Shown here: piece by piece, positions 12,101 through 27,100 of the stretch | How positions within the stretch are numbered: position 1 is the stretch's first letter | Layout of the letters: every line of letters begins with the position of its first letter | Source: Aptenodytes patagonicus | Lineage: Eukaryota; Chordata; Aves; Sphenisciformes; Spheniscidae | Reading direction: 5' to 3' | DNA length: 64,000 nucleotides | Assembly: GCF_965638725.1 (NCBI RefSeq) | Contig: NC_134982.1 | Span: forward strand, 42,522,799 to 42,586,798 | Made by a program: the position numbers and the translations under genes | The notes under the pieces: model-generated | The model's database searches: none | What the model was told of the DNA's origin: nothing | Seen by the model: only the letters and a program-made list of their open reading frames with translations

Positions 12101-15100
12101 AAGTGAATCTTGCGTTGCTGAAGTATTTGTTGATTTCATCCCCTCTGTCCCAGCCTTGTATGTGATGATGTGACCCACTAGGTTATACTCTTTTCAGATA
12201 AGCTGCTGCTAAAAGCAGGTAAAACGACACTGCTTTTATAAAGCAAGAGCAGGTGGTTCTATTTGAAGATGTTTCAGTGGCAGATAAGTTTGTCCTCATG
12301 AGCTATTCGGTAGCCAGCTGGGTTGACCTGGATAGGTTAGATGCAGCATGATGCAACACAGTCCTCTCCTGTTACAAGTTCTGTTACTAAGTCCCTCTGC
12401 ACAATAGCACGGAAGGTTTCTCAGGTGGAGTGGGTTTCACATTAGAGTAAAACGACGCCAAAATTGAGATGGAGAATTTTTGGATGTACCAGGCTGAGTA
12501 TCGTAAGAAAAACGTAAGTAGATTTTCAAGAGGAGAGATGGGGTAACTAGTACCTTTTTTCTGCTGCACTTAAGAAAACGCTGTTATTCCATTGATGGAC
12601 CTCTCTATGTAATAACAGCATGCTTCACATGAACTTACTATGTTTGTTCTGACAGCATTTTTGTTAGGCTTCTAAAACTTGTTTTGTTAACAGACAACGA
12701 AGCAGTCACTCAGCATTTATTTTAGACTTCAGTTGTAGTATTTTGAGCAGCTATGCAAGTTGTCTATCCGCTATGATATATGAAAATATGTCTTGTTATT
12801 GCTGTGACTGCATTCTTCCCTTGTGTATTGTATATGGTACTTACAAAAATGCATTTTGATGCAGAAGAGAACTGAGTGATTATTCTTCAAACATTGAACT
12901 TTTTTGTACAAATGTTTTTGGGGACGGCTCTCATGTCATGTAGCAAACTTTATAGGATGTTTGATATTTGGGTTTGGTAGTTTTGGTTTTGGGGTTTTTT
13001 CCCCAAAAAAATTGGAGCAGACATTCAAACAGCATGTGGAAAGCTGTATGATCATTTTGATGGTTGCTTAATTCTGATACTTTGTAGATGAAAATAGCTG
13101 AGTAAAAGTATTTGTAGTGCTACTGGAGTAACTGTTAATATATTTTAAATGGTGCAAAATTTCTTAATGTCAGCAACCAGCTGGTTTAAATGAAATCATT
13201 TATTGTTATCACTTTAGTCTGTGAATATGAGAACTTTCAGGCATTTTAATGAACTTTTTTTCTGTGGAAACATTTAATGCTAAAATATGATATGCTTTAC
13301 TTTTTTTCTTTGTTTACTATTTAAAGCTCAATCCTACAATATCCCGATGCCATTATTAGGTTAATAATATTGTGCATCTTTTATATTTAATCCTAATACA
13401 GAAATACTGTGTAACTACTGGGAATGTGAGCACTATAAGGATGCTTCCTTAAGTAAATAGGAGTTGCCATTTGTGTGGTTGAGTCACTATGGCACTGTAA
13501 CTCGGGTAGTTACAGAGCAAGTCAGGGGAGCCTGTATCTCTTCTGCAGCCCCTGTATGAATGCTGGAGGTGCAATGAGCAATCCTTCAGTCTGACGGCAC
13601 AAGCACATGCCAGTGTTCTAGGGATCGTTTAACAGCTGCATCTCCTTTTTGCCCTGCAGTTGTAATTCAAAATATAGGGAGATGCAAGGACTGCTCTTTT
13701 ACCCTGGAGATATCTGTAAAAGGAATTGCTTCTTAACTCTTTGGAAGCCTTTATTAGTTAACTATAATTGTAATATTTAGTAATTAGCCAAGATAGACCT
13801 TTTAAAGGATTGAGGGTAAAGAGAAAGAGGAGAAGGGAATTTTATTTTCTTGTTTTGTTCCATATCTGTGAAGCTAAGCTTGCAAAACTTAGATATTTTT
13901 TTTTTTTTTTCCCCCACACTATTGCATAGAACTCAATGTTCAGTTTCAAAGAACTGGAGTGGAGGCATAGCAGGAGGGCACTCCTAGATTAGAGCTGCTG
14001 CCAGCTCAGAGCACTGGAAGTGTAGCCCTTTTCTGGTATGACTCATTGACTTAGAGAAAAGCCATGTCATGCAATTTTTGATGAAACTAGAAGAGTAGTA
14101 TTTGACTGTTTTGCCATCAGTGATGAACTGTTGAGCTGGCAAAGCTAGGGCCAAACTTCCTATGTCAAAGGAGAGTGTAGAATGCCAGGACTGCTGGGCT
14201 AAACACCCAGCTTGCACAGATAAAGGCTAAACCTTCCTTTGAGGATTCACATTTTGGCATGTGCACTGGCATGTTATGGAGGTATCTCCATAAGATCTGC
14301 CTTTAAAAATGCCTGCTGGGCTGAAGCTTTATACTCTCTTTCATTTTGGTCATCTTCATTAATTCCACACTCTGTGATCTTGTGTCATATCCCCATACCA
14401 GCCCCCCCTGCTCTGGACTTCAGATACCTCGCTACAGCTTTTTAGTGTCACCAGCATTCATTAGGAATTGCCTATGATTAGAGTATCCCTTCCCAAAGCG
14501 TTCTTTTCTTTACCAAGATACTTGCTGACGGATCACATAGATCTAGATGTTCCATGATACTGCTTTTCTATGCTGTTCCCTTTGGTTTTCTGCTATGACC
14601 TTCTTGATGATCATCAATGACTAGGACATGATTGAAGAGACAGTTTCTCCACTGAATTGTTTACGGTGAAGGGAGAAAAATGAGGAAATCTGATCTAGAG
14701 AGCATGTATAATACTAAGATGAAACTGTGAAATATTTTCCAAGTTTGCTCTGTATCTAGGATGAGGAATCATAGTTCTTGATTACACTCGTATTGAGTAG
14801 TCCTTGAATATATTCATAAGTCCTTGAATACATTAGTATTACTCTGTACAGTTTATAAAAGTTTTTTTTTTTAAGATGATGGAATAACATTTATGGACAA
14901 CCACTACAGCCTACCTCTGCTCAGATTAGATTAGTTTAGCACTTCAGGTTAATTATACCTGGGAGCATGTGTGCTTATGGGGAAATTGCAGTCTTTTCTT
15001 AACTCTCTCCAATTTGACAACTAAGTAATCTTTAGCTGAATCCCTGTGTTCTGGTCATGGTCAATTCACTTGTCTCCCATCGCAGCTTACTTCTTAGTGA

Positions 15101-18100
15101 CTTTGTCTTTTCTTTCCTAGAATGTCAGAGCTTAGGACATCGGTCTGCATTGCCTGCAGCCTTCAGTAAGCTCACAGTCATTAGCCTGCATGCAATAGGC
15201 ATGTACTTGTGCAACTGAAAGTCCTGTAACTGCAGCTTAGTTGAATGCTGACAGTAAGTAGTTGACCTAATATGATCCTCCATTCACTGTGCAGTTTTAT
15301 GACACACTTTTTGGCTGAGTGTTGCTTGCCACTGAGTACAGCTTTTTATTTTCCAACTGCTTCATTTCATACATTACTGACAAATAAACACAGGTGTTTT
15401 TAAAAAGATTTAGCTGTTCAGAATAAGTCCACTGAGATACTGATATGTGATCATTAAGATAAAAAGCAAGGGTTACAACATTTTAAAAGTGTTTGTCTTG
15501 TTTTTTCTTTTTTTCTTTCCCCCTCTCATCTCTTCTTTCCCCTGCCAAGTTAGAGGAAAATATGAAAGAACAATTTCTACATTGGTCACTCAGATTATTA
15601 TTTAATTTTCTTGCCATGTCTAGTCTCCATCTCCAGATTCCTCTTCACCTCGGGGTGCTGAATCGTCAAGTAGGCAACATCACCAGGATGTCTGCAGTAC
15701 AGCAGAGGCCTCCGCTAATAAAGAGGTAGAGTGAAATCTTTTTAAAAGCCACAGTCTTGTTCATGCTGCTTATGCCTTTTTACTTTCCTTGCCCCCTTGT
15801 ACCTGTGCAGTCCCTTCTCTTCTTCCAAAATTGCAACAGACTTGAAAAGCTGATTTGTAGCTCCTTTCCCTTATGCTTGCCAGGCTGGCTGACTGAATTT
15901 CTAACATACTTGAGACTGTTTATCATATAATTTCTGACTCTGTGCTCAGCTGCCACTAAATTCATTTAACAGGCTGGGAAGTGTTGATCAGCTCTGTATT
16001 AGAGAGCCAACATCAGCTCTGTATTAGAGGCAAAAGGAAGAAGCCCTTTTCTTTTCTCCATGCAGAATGTCTTCCTGCAAAGAAAAGAATGTTTCTCAGC
16101 CAGATGAAAAGGCTTGCTTAAATAAAATTAATTAGGTAGTAATTTATGCTGCTTAATATTTTGTCATTGTAGAAACTGACCTGCCAGTGATTCACAGTCA
16201 GAATTCAGTTCCTGACTCCAGGCTTCTCAAAATAAAGCTAAATACTTACTTTTTTTTTTTTACTTTTTTTTTCCCCCTCACCTGGCAGCTTTTTACACTG
16301 CAGTAGTTCCACCAACACAAATGAGAAGTGTAAGTAGAACTTCTCGCAGTGTGAAAAGAAAATAATTTGGCATAACAAGTATTTCGATTAGTGTAAAATG
16401 GCTGGCTCTGTAAACAGAAAAATCTGCAAATATTTGGTTTATATGCTTTTTGGTTTTTAAACTTCAAAAAAATCTAGAATCTGTAGTTTAACGAGATACC
16501 ATATTGTTACTGATAGCAATGCATGAGTTATCTTCCACAATGAAAAAACCTGATCTACTATAACTGGAAATACTTATTAAAATTGAAACACTAATCAGTA
16601 ATCTATTCTTTCTTTTTTTCTTTTGTTATTATCAAGGGATAAAAAAGCTTATAACATGTCTGTATTTGCATTTAGAAAATAATGAAAGGTTTCAAAAGAC
16701 TTAAGAAACTCATAATTTCTCATGTGCTAAAGCCTTCAACAATAGATTGTGCCATTAAATTTTCGTCTGCTATATTGTTAGCTTGTTAAAGCCTTTAGCT
16801 TTCGTCAGGACAGGTTTTGTCACTTCATATATATCTTAACTTTTAGCAGTTTTCAGATACCAATAAACTTACACAAAGGAAGAAAACAAACAAGACACTA
16901 CTCATTTCAGTTTTTAGCATGTGCTCACATGTAGTGTCAGAGGTGGTAAACCAGGTTTCACAGTAGGATGTATCAGGCTGTTTGTTTCCCTCAGATGAGC
17001 AATAATGCCTGCTTTAGTACTTCCAATGCCAGAAAAACAGTGATAAAGCAGCCTCATAATTTTGGGGAATGACTTTTAGGTCTTAGTAAAACCTTTTTTT
17101 AAAATACAAATTTTATAATACTAGGTGGCAGTGAGATTGACAAAAATAATGAAACATTAATGACCTTGATACTTCATTATTCATGGGTATGTAAAATTAA
17201 AAGGTGTAGGTTTCCTCCTATTGGTAACTTTACCTGTTACTTTACTATTCCTGTGGTCTTAGTAGAATGTCTTTCAACCTGGGTAATGAACAAAAAAATT
17301 TTGTGTGTGAGTTTTTGCAATCATAGAATCATTAAGGTTGGAAAAGACCTCTAAGATCATTGAGTCCAACCGTCGACCCAACACCACCATGCCCACTAAA
17401 CCATGTCCCTAAGCGCCTCATCTACACGTCTTTTAAATACTTCCAGGGATGGTGACTCAACCACTTCCCTGGGCAGCCTGTGCCAATGTTTAACCACTCT
17501 TTCAGTAAAGAAATTTTTCCTCACATCCAATCTAAACCTCCCCTGGCACAACTTGAGGCCATTTCCTCTCGTCCTATCGCTAGTTACTTGGGAGAAGAGA
17601 CCAACACCCACCTCGCTACAACCTCCTTTCAGGTAGTTGTAGAGCACAATAAGGTCTCCCCTCAGCCTCCTCTTCTCCAGGCTGAACAACCCCAGTTCCC
17701 TCAGCCGCTCCTCATAAGACTTGTTCTCCAGACCCTTCACCAGCCTCGTTGCCCTTCTCTGGACACGCTCCAGCACCTCGACGTCCTTCTTGTAGTGAGG
17801 GGCCCAAAACTGAACACAGTATTCGAGGTGCGGCCTCACCAGTGCCGAGTACAGGGGCACGATCACTTCCCTACTCCTGCTGGCCACACTATTTCTGATA
17901 GAGGCCAGGATGCCACTGGCCTTCTTGGCTACCTGAGCACACTGCCGGCTCATGTTCAGCCGCCTGTCAACCAGCACCCCCAGGTCCCTTATTTATATCC
18001 AATAAAAGGATATATGATGACAGTTTACACCACTCTATCCTGAAAAGAAGTTGCATCAGCTAGTCAGATTGCTGAATAGTTGCCAAATTTGTAATTACAG

Positions 18101-21100
18101 ACTTTGTTCACTCTGTTTAAAAAAAACAAAAGTACTTTGGAAAGGGCATTTATATGCATGAGCTGTCTCTGGTGTGTAGGGGATTAGTCTTCTAGGCCTG
18201 TCAGAGTCCAGTGGTTGAATCTCCCTGTTAGCACTACACCAGCAGCAATTACAAACAATTGTTGAAGTCTGTATGGGTAGGTGATCCAGTAAAAACATTC
18301 ATCTGAAGAGATGAAAGACCCACAGATCTAAAAAGGCATGTCGGTGTCCTCACAGCAGCTTAAATGCTTTGGCAGTGGGAGATCGTTGTTTATTGACATG
18401 TTTATTTATGCTAGCGCAATCTCTGACGGAGAGCTTTCTCGGTTTTGCAGTACAGCTTAGTCATTTTCATAATGAACAGCAAGTACTTAAAGACTGTGCA
18501 GGCTCTGCTGTCTGTGTCACACACCTTTTGTTTTTATTTCAAGAGTTGTTTTATTTTATAGCAAGACAAGAATCATTGGTTGAAAAATACTACTTGTTAC
18601 ATCCATTTTCTATTTGCTACAGTGGAAAACACTCCCTGGGGTTAGTCACTCGACCTGTCATGTAACTGTGACCTTCCTAGTTTACCTGCTTTTTCCACTA
18701 ATGCACAGAACCTAGTAAGTTGTCCATCATAAAGGAAAATAATTTGGCATACATTTCAGTGGATATTGTCTGGAAATATACTGGAAATTGTCTAAGATAT
18801 TATGCATTATTCTGATCATATATAGATTTTCTCTTAATAAAACTATATTAAGCAGTCATTGGAGGGGTTACTGCTAATACAATCAATTGTAGGTTCATTA
18901 AAGTTTTGTAATCCTTGGACTATCCAAAATTCTTATCTGCAACACATATGATAGCAGCAGATATTTCAATATACTTATTACCATCTATATATTGCCACAC
19001 AGAATTTTCTTTGATAAATTTTCCTATGTATTTTACGTTATTGATTATAACAGAATGGTGAGTCTTACTCACTGAAAGTTGTAGCTTTCAGGTGTTTCAA
19101 GTGTTAGCCACAGAGTCTTTCACATAAAATTGCAGTTGGAAGTACGGTCTTACTTCAGACTGTGTACTTACATATGCAAGTCAGGATTTTTTTTGTTTGT
19201 TCACCTTTTATGAAATTGAAGCTACCAGATGTGTATCTGTGCTTGATACAGTGTAAACATAGTTGGTGGTGAAGTGTTAGTGAATTCAATTACCCCGCAG
19301 AATACAGGTTGCTACCTAACCTGTTAAAATTTAGAAAGCTTTTTGTAGGCTGTATTAATATGACGGATGCATAAGAAGAGTCTTAATGAATAACAGAATT
19401 TGGTTAATGAATAACAATTTTTTAAATTAATAACTGACTGGGCTGATGGTTTCAGTCATGAAGAATAACAGTATAGCGTAATTTTACATACTCCTGCATG
19501 TATTTATATGTAGTTGGAAGATCCAGTGTCTTTGAGATATGATGTATTTTCCTGCATACTTCTTTGACTAGTAAAAGTAGAGCACTTACTGGTAGACAGT
19601 TAATATACTACTGAACACCAACAAGTAACTGCAAACTGGGCCTAGCATGTTGCCTGATAGATAACGACACAAACGGAATACATTAACTCTAGTAGGTGCT
19701 TAGAGATTAAAAATACTAAATGTAATAATAAATCTTAATAAATTATGATCTTCCTCTGTTAATAGCTATGATTTACTTTTTTATTTTTTTGGCATGGAGA
19801 AATTTTTAATGCATATTTGTGCATGTTCTGTTTGAAATCCTTTTTGTCTTAATTACAGTCCAGAAAAAGCTTGGCTTCATTTCCAACCTATGTTGAAGGT
19901 AAGATAGTTCTACAATTTCTAAATGTTTTTTCATATCCAACAAACTCCAATATTTATAATGTATAAAATTTTATTTTTATTTGCTGAATAGAAAAGCTGC
20001 TAGGGTTGGGTATACATATTTATATTAAATTGTGTCCAATCTGGAACCTGAGCTAAATCCTACTATGCTCTTCCAGAAGTTCAGAAACATGGAGCTTTTA
20101 TTTTTTTAGTGTTTTATTCGTAGTTTCTGTCTCAGTTCTGCTGGTTTTTTATCAGTATCACTTAAAACACTACTAATTTTTTTATGTTATTTACACAACA
20201 CGTGAATGTGTGTGGACAGGGAAAATAGGTTAGGCAAGAAAAGCGTAGTGCTCTCTCCAGCACTGATTTCAATTGGCAGGCTCAATCCAATCTCAGTTGG
20301 ATTAACTAGCAGAATTGAATTAATTGGATTAATCGGCAGGCCTGCCAGAGGAAGTGTGCACTGCTTTATTGCTACTTGTCCTCTAATTAAATAGTGCTTC
20401 CTGTCTTAGCGTTAAGGTTGTACTTGTACTAGTGCTGAGTTTATTCAGAACAATGTGAAAAAGCAAGTTACCTGCTACATGAACTGCTGTTACCTTTTGT
20501 ATGAGTCTGCATCCTGTGTATACAGGAAGACTGCATGCTGTAAAACCCAGTTATTTTGTTATGGGATCATGACAGAAGCAGAAAATTCAGTTTCATTTGG
20601 TTTTTTCCTCCCTGACAGCGGTTGTTCCATATGCTTGATGAAATGCCAGAAATACAGTTGATGTGATAAATCATTTGGGCTGTCTTGGAACTCCTTGGAT
20701 TGCTTTACAGTGTGCTGTGTTTAAACAATTATGTGATTATTCTCTTTAGACTACAAATTGATCATTGGATTAGTCTTCAGTGTATGAGCTGCATATTTTG
20801 GAGTCTGTGGCCAGAATGTCAACTAATGTAAATTTCATATATTGTTTTGAAACTTGCTGAGCTTTGGAATTTTGCAGCTATGAAGAATGTCTCTTCAAAT
20901 TGAATTTTATCTCCTAGTGGTAGCCCTGTCTATCAAGGGCTATCTTAAATAATCCTCCCCTCCTTAAAAAAAACCAGCTGTAAACTAAAACTTTCTTAGA
21001 TCTTGGTCCAGTGCAAAATTTCTTAGACAAACAAATTTTCCATTTTTATGTGCTAGCAGTCCAAGAAAAACTTGATAGCACCTATGCTACACTTTCGTTC

Positions 21101-24100
21101 AGATAATAATTTCGTTGTCAGCGGTAATAAATGGAGGGGGTCTTATAAAAAGCAGTTCTGTCTGTGTGTTCACCTCTGATGAAAATAGAGCACATACCTT
21201 TTTTGGTTTTAATATGCTTCCTTCTGGGAGTCTTATCTGCACCTTTGTCAGTCTATATTTATGGGTTTTGTGTTTTGATCAGAATTTGTACTATAAAGAG
21301 TTTTGTACCCTTTATAGTGAAGTGGTGGAGGTGGTGAAAAGGCCTTGACATGTAGTGTAACAAATAGCAACACTTAAAATGCTGTATGGTTTCAGGACTG
21401 GAAGTGTGTGCAAATATGTAGTACTTCCAGACACATAAATTTCCCTAAGGAAAAAATTCCATTTCTTTGGGTTGTGTACTTGAAGTAACTTGTTCATTTT
21501 GAGAGTTTTCCAGATACATAGTATCTGAACAAATTCTGCACACTGGAGATGAGCATCTTAAAATTACTAGTCATAAATTTTCATATTTAAGGAAACCATA
21601 AAGGAGACAAGCTTGCTTATAAGATTTATACATCTACTTCTGTCTGTGTGTATAGTTTCAGTGTGATACTTATCTCCAGCTCTTCTGTTATTTTAATCTT
21701 AATAATGAGTTGCATTTCTTTGGGGCCAAAGTTACCCATGCTTATTCTGAATGGTTGTTAATCTCTTCTGTTATAATTAGAACAAAATTGGCATTCTGAG
21801 TAATGTAAAACTTCAAGCCCCATCACCTTATATCTCAAGAAACCCCTTGAACTAATAAAAACTCCATTCTGATATTGCACGGTTTTTGCTTTGTTCTTAG
21901 AGGAAAAAAAGGCAAACCTAAAAACAGTTTATTTTTTTGGTGATAAAATGTGAACACTTTTACCATTAGCATTCTTTAAGATGATTTGCATTCTCACTTG
22001 TCCTGAACATCAATTGTTTTTCCTTGCTTGTAAGAAAACAAGAAGCTTCTTAGGTTAACCACCTCCTTTTTGGATCATGACAATTTTAACATGTAGCAAG
22101 GTGTTAAAATAGAACATTTTTATGTATACAGTTTTTAGATATAATTGCCAAACAGCAAAACACTTACAGATCATAAATGCTGCTTTGTAAGGATTTGCAT
22201 TGTTAGGCACTAAACACTTCACCACCCTCTAACTTCCCACAGAAGTTGATGGGAGTCAGATCATTAAGAATCTGTGGGACTAAGAGGGTTGTTCTGCTAT
22301 CAGGAGAGCCCGTGCTCTGTGTATTTAACAACATTTTTATTTAACTCTGTACTTTACCTCAATATCCTCGTTAAGACTAAGAATGATTTTTAAAGGTCTA
22401 TGGCATAAAAGTACTTTGCTTAATTGGGCAATCAGTCTTCTTGGTAAAGGGGAGTAGTGTTGTACCTGTAAAGCATTCCCGTGGAGGTTCCGCTGCCTGT
22501 TGTACTAACTGCAGCTACACACAAGTGAGCAAGTGGCTGATGGCTGTTATTAAATTGCACCCTTCCTCTTTCTGTTTATGGCTGTTGGTCTTAGAATTGC
22601 GAGGCTGGTTTTGGTGGGTGAGGGACGAGCTGAGTAACCGTGTCTGTCCCTTTATAACAGTGAAAATTCACAGAGATTATTTTGCTCCAGGGTGATCCCT
22701 GCTCACAAAAGAATGAGCTGTTGTGAGAGACGGGCTGGATTAACAATTACAGCTTTTGTTGGAGAGATGAGAGCATTTGCTTGGTGTTTTGTACCTTTGA
22801 AAGTACTGGTTGCCATATCATCATGCTAAGCTGAAGTATTTCAGAGGAGGATTTGCAGCCATCAGGTGCAGGCTCAAGTTGTCAGTGCTGCTATTTTGCC
22901 ATGGTTCAGCATGATTTTCTTCAGTGATTGCTTTCCTGTGTTACAGTTCCTGGACCTTGTGATCCTGAAGACCTAATCGATGGAATCATTTTTGCTGCCA
23001 ATTACCTTGGCTCGACTCAACTCCTTTCTGATAAAACTCCCTCTAAGAATGTGAGAATGATGCAAGCTCAGGAAGCTGTCAGCAGGATCAAGGTGAGGAA
23101 TAATTCCTGCTGCTTCTCATACGGGTGCCTTAAGGTTGTGGATATGAACTTCTTACGTATGCAGTAGTTTTTTCATGTGGGGTTATCTGTGGTTTCAGAA
23201 AGGTTAAGTGCCTCATCTTTCTTTCTGCAAAATAAATGACATGTTTAATGCTGCTTTTGGAACAAAACTGATAAGGAAAAGTTACCAGATCACTTTAATT
23301 CCCTATAGTTATACTTGTACTGTGTACTCTAAGCCAGAATCTGAAGTAAGTGTTAGTCTAAGTTATATATTACCTGGGTGTTGAGGGAAAACAGGTTCAG
23401 GGTATAACTAGTAAGTACTGCAGCTGCTTCTGGCTTGGCACTTGATGGAACTGGTACTGTGGTAACGTCTGCAGTTATTTTTGACCCTGCTGTGGATACT
23501 AGTTTCTCCACCACATAACAGCTATGAGCTGATTTAAAAAGAGAAAGAGAAGCCTGTGATGGTACAGAGATGTATGGAAAAAAAAATGATCCTGGAATCT
23601 GGTATGTTTGCTTTGTTTGTTTGGAAAACAGAAATGCGCACCGATTTCTGTACTGGCCGCGACAAGCAATGGGCATGCTGCTATATTATAAGTTACAATG
23701 ATGACATTGTCAACTGAAGTTAAGGTGTGTGGATGAAGTATTGCAGAGTTTGTAGAGGATGCTGCAATATTCCTACTAGCCATATGTGACTGGGTGGTAG
23801 GCTCACAGCTTCTGCTAATTGAGCTAACCAACACAATCTCATCTGAAAGTTTTCCTTAGTTTAATATTTGTGTATTCTTCTTTTGTGTAGTTTATTTTGG
23901 ATTCCAACTCAGACTCTGTGTGCAATTGTATAAAAGAGAGAGGAAGAGGGACAGCATGTCATCAGCAAGGCCGATAGCACTGTCTATTAAGGTCTGCTGT
24001 TGCTTCCTACTGTTATTATTCCTTCCAATGTTTTCCATGCCAGGTGTTCAGTTCGGGCTGTGTATGAAACTTTCACAGGGAAGCTCCAACTAGAAGCATT

Positions 24101-27100
24101 GAGACACTTCCAGAAATTGTAGTTTTGCTGATGTTCAAATACATAAGTTCTTGTAACCTTGTCTCTGAAAATCACTAACACTCTAGCATTTTAGAGGAGG
24201 CAGGAATGTAGCCTTCCTGTTACAGAGAAGTCATCTTCTGCCATCTCTGTAAAAGTTCCCACAAACTTAAGCTACTACTGAGCCTTTTGAAAAAGAATGA
24301 TTTATCTGTGTTCATTGGAGACTGGATTCAGTGACATTTTTTAAAAAGTTTTTTTACTCAGCTTTCTCAACCCTGGCAGGTCTTGGTGGGTTCTTCCAAA
24401 AGCTACAGTGGAGGCTTTCCCTTACAGAGTCTGCTTCTTTCCTGCTCTGGGTGCAAGTAAGGCTGTGCCTGTCTGTTTAGTAGTCCCCGTGTGTTCTTTC
24501 CTGACGCTTGGCCGCATGGTAGAAAAGTTATGTGATGCACAGGAAATTAAAGGTAAGACAGAGAAGGGAGAGAAGTAAGGGCTTCGGTGAGGCTGGATCT
24601 AGGAGGGACGCATCACTGGAGGTTGAAAGGAAAGATTAGCATCAGCTGTCATAGGAAACTGGTATCAGGAGTTGAACTTGAGCCTGGGGCTGGGTAGCAA
24701 GTTTGCACCTAGGAGGTAAAGCTTGCGTGGGAGTACACAATACACAAAGATTAAAGGGAAGTGTTAGAGAAAACTGGAACAGAATTGATTCAGAGCGGGT
24801 CTATGAGGTATAAGAATGTAGACTCTGATACTAAATGTATTTCTTAGAAATTCATTAACAAAATGAAGTGCTTTCTGAGGATTCTGTTATGTCTCAGCAC
24901 TGCTATGCCTCAAAACAGTAGAAATCTGTTTAGCTCATTTCACTCATAAAACCCATAATTTATACATCCATATAAATCAGCAGGCATGCATATTCTTGGT
25001 TGTAGTAAATTTGTCTCAGGGTGGAGGCCGAAGTAGTTGCATTGTTGACCTGGTAAGACCCTAGCTTGTGCGCATGATTTTCTGAAACTGTAAGTGTATT
25101 TCAGAAAATTGTTGGCTTACTGCATGGCATGCAATACCATTGTACACTTCTTTACCAGTTACTGCTTCTCTGCTTCTAGGCGAAGCTCAGGTAATGTAAA
25201 TATACCTCCATGCACCTTAGGGTCTTTGGTTTATTAGGGTTGGTTTTGGCTGGTTTTGTTGCTGATTGCCATTAAAGCTAAACTTTTTTAGTGAGAAATC
25301 CATTACGACAGGTGGAGTTCTTGCTGCCAGATTCATCACTGCATAAGATAGCCTTTAGCCCAAATGTGTAAAATACTGCTCGCACAATGACTATGATACT
25401 TGTGCCCTACTCATGTTTGTTTACAGAGTGTTAGGTGTTGCATATGAACCATTTCTCTGTAGTTAAAGAAAACAGAGGTTATGAATTAAGAATGAGCTTT
25501 TAAAAATTTGCAGACTTGAAGTTAAGAGCACTAAAAAGGGGAGAAGAGCTTTGTTTAAGGCCCACTGTGTACACATACCTTCCATCTGAGTGGGTTCCTT
25601 TTGAATTTAATAATCCCTATAATGCTTCCATTTAGCAGAACCTTCAGACCACATATTCATTCATTTAGAATATGAGCAGATTTTGAAAACAATTCTCCAT
25701 GCTGCTTCTTTAAACAAGTATCTCTTCAGTTAAAAGTACAAGAGTTGGGGGTTTTCTTGCTTGGGCATTCATCTCTGTGGAGTCCAACCGAGTTAAAACA
25801 GATACATTGCTTTGAAGGCATTCATCAAACATAGTTATTTCATATTTCCACTAGGGGGTGCTTTTAGTCATAGAAAAGGTATTTCACCATTTTCAGACTG
25901 TAGTCTCATTTCTTCAGATAGCATAGAAAGAAATATCTTTTCACATTTTACTTGGAGTGGATCCGTAATACTTGTAACAGTAAAAAAGTTGATGTTCATG
26001 GTTACAATTCACAGCTGATCTGTGCTGTTACGTTTCACATGTGAACTAACAATTAACTTTCATTTTTATTTTTCATCAATAGATTTGAGCTGTGTGGAAG
26101 GTTTGAACATTTTTAGATAACAACTGATTTAATTACTGAATGTAATTTAAGATAGAACCCATTCGTGGAAATAGTTTAATATTCTGCACATTTTGTTTAC
26201 TCAGTATTATCTGGGTGTTCACTAAGTTGCCAGTACATTTTTTGTAGAGGTTAAATGGGGTGAGTATATTTAAGACATCCCTGTAGCAAAAGTGGAATCT
26301 CGCTGGTTTTTAACAATTTATAATTTTGGAAATTGCTACTAGATACATAGATACATTTCATTTAGCTTAAATGAAAAGCCTGGACTCTGTATATTTAAAA
26401 AAAAATAGTATTTTCTTTAGATTACGTAGTTTCTGTTTTTTCTAAGAATACAGAATCTTTCGATCTAAATTAGCAAAATAACATGATGATAAAGGGGATT
26501 TGTCTGATAAAGTGTCTTGCATAGAATTATCCTAATTTGTTTTTTTTCATGGACCATAACTTCTTTTATGACATTTCTGTGCAGTGTTAAATCACTTACT
26601 AAAATTGATTGTTCCATATCATTACCTTAGTTATATGAAATATTTGAAAATCATTCTTCAAAAAATTAAAATACCACTAAGACCAGATGCTACCATTGCA
26701 AGAGCAGAATTTTCAGTAAATTGAATGACAGTGTATTTCCATTAATCTTTGATTCTGCATTGTAAACCTCTAGCTCAAGGATTTTTTTCCCCCTTTTTCT
26801 TCTTTTTGGCCTATGCTTTCCTTCTTTTGTGGGGTCCATCACTCTCTAAAGTTTGGGAAGGGGGGAAAATTGTCTGAAGGGGAGCTTGATTTTGGAAAGC
26901 AATTTAAATGCTCTATCTCATGAATGTCTCCCCCTTGTCCAGTGTATCGCAGGCAGCTGTTACTCAAGATGAGTATATTATTTCTGAGTACCAATGTAAA
27001 TTAATGTAATGGAGAGCCTGCAGCATGAGGCAGTTCTAATTGCTTTTGCAATAGTTTGCAATCACCAGGCTATCAAATATTTCTTAGTTTGAAAAAAGTG

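Larger units (their letters stand above)
3174..15623 (+). other. APBA1 intron 2
   Basis: This is the largest complete intron, 12.45 kb. It holds the CR1 copies at 5403-6823 and 8633-8715. From 8717 to 15623 I see no gene or known repeat. There is an A/C-rich stretch at 9731-9800, and a 172-codon open frame at 10393-10911 with no family resemblance. Confidence 0.8.
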
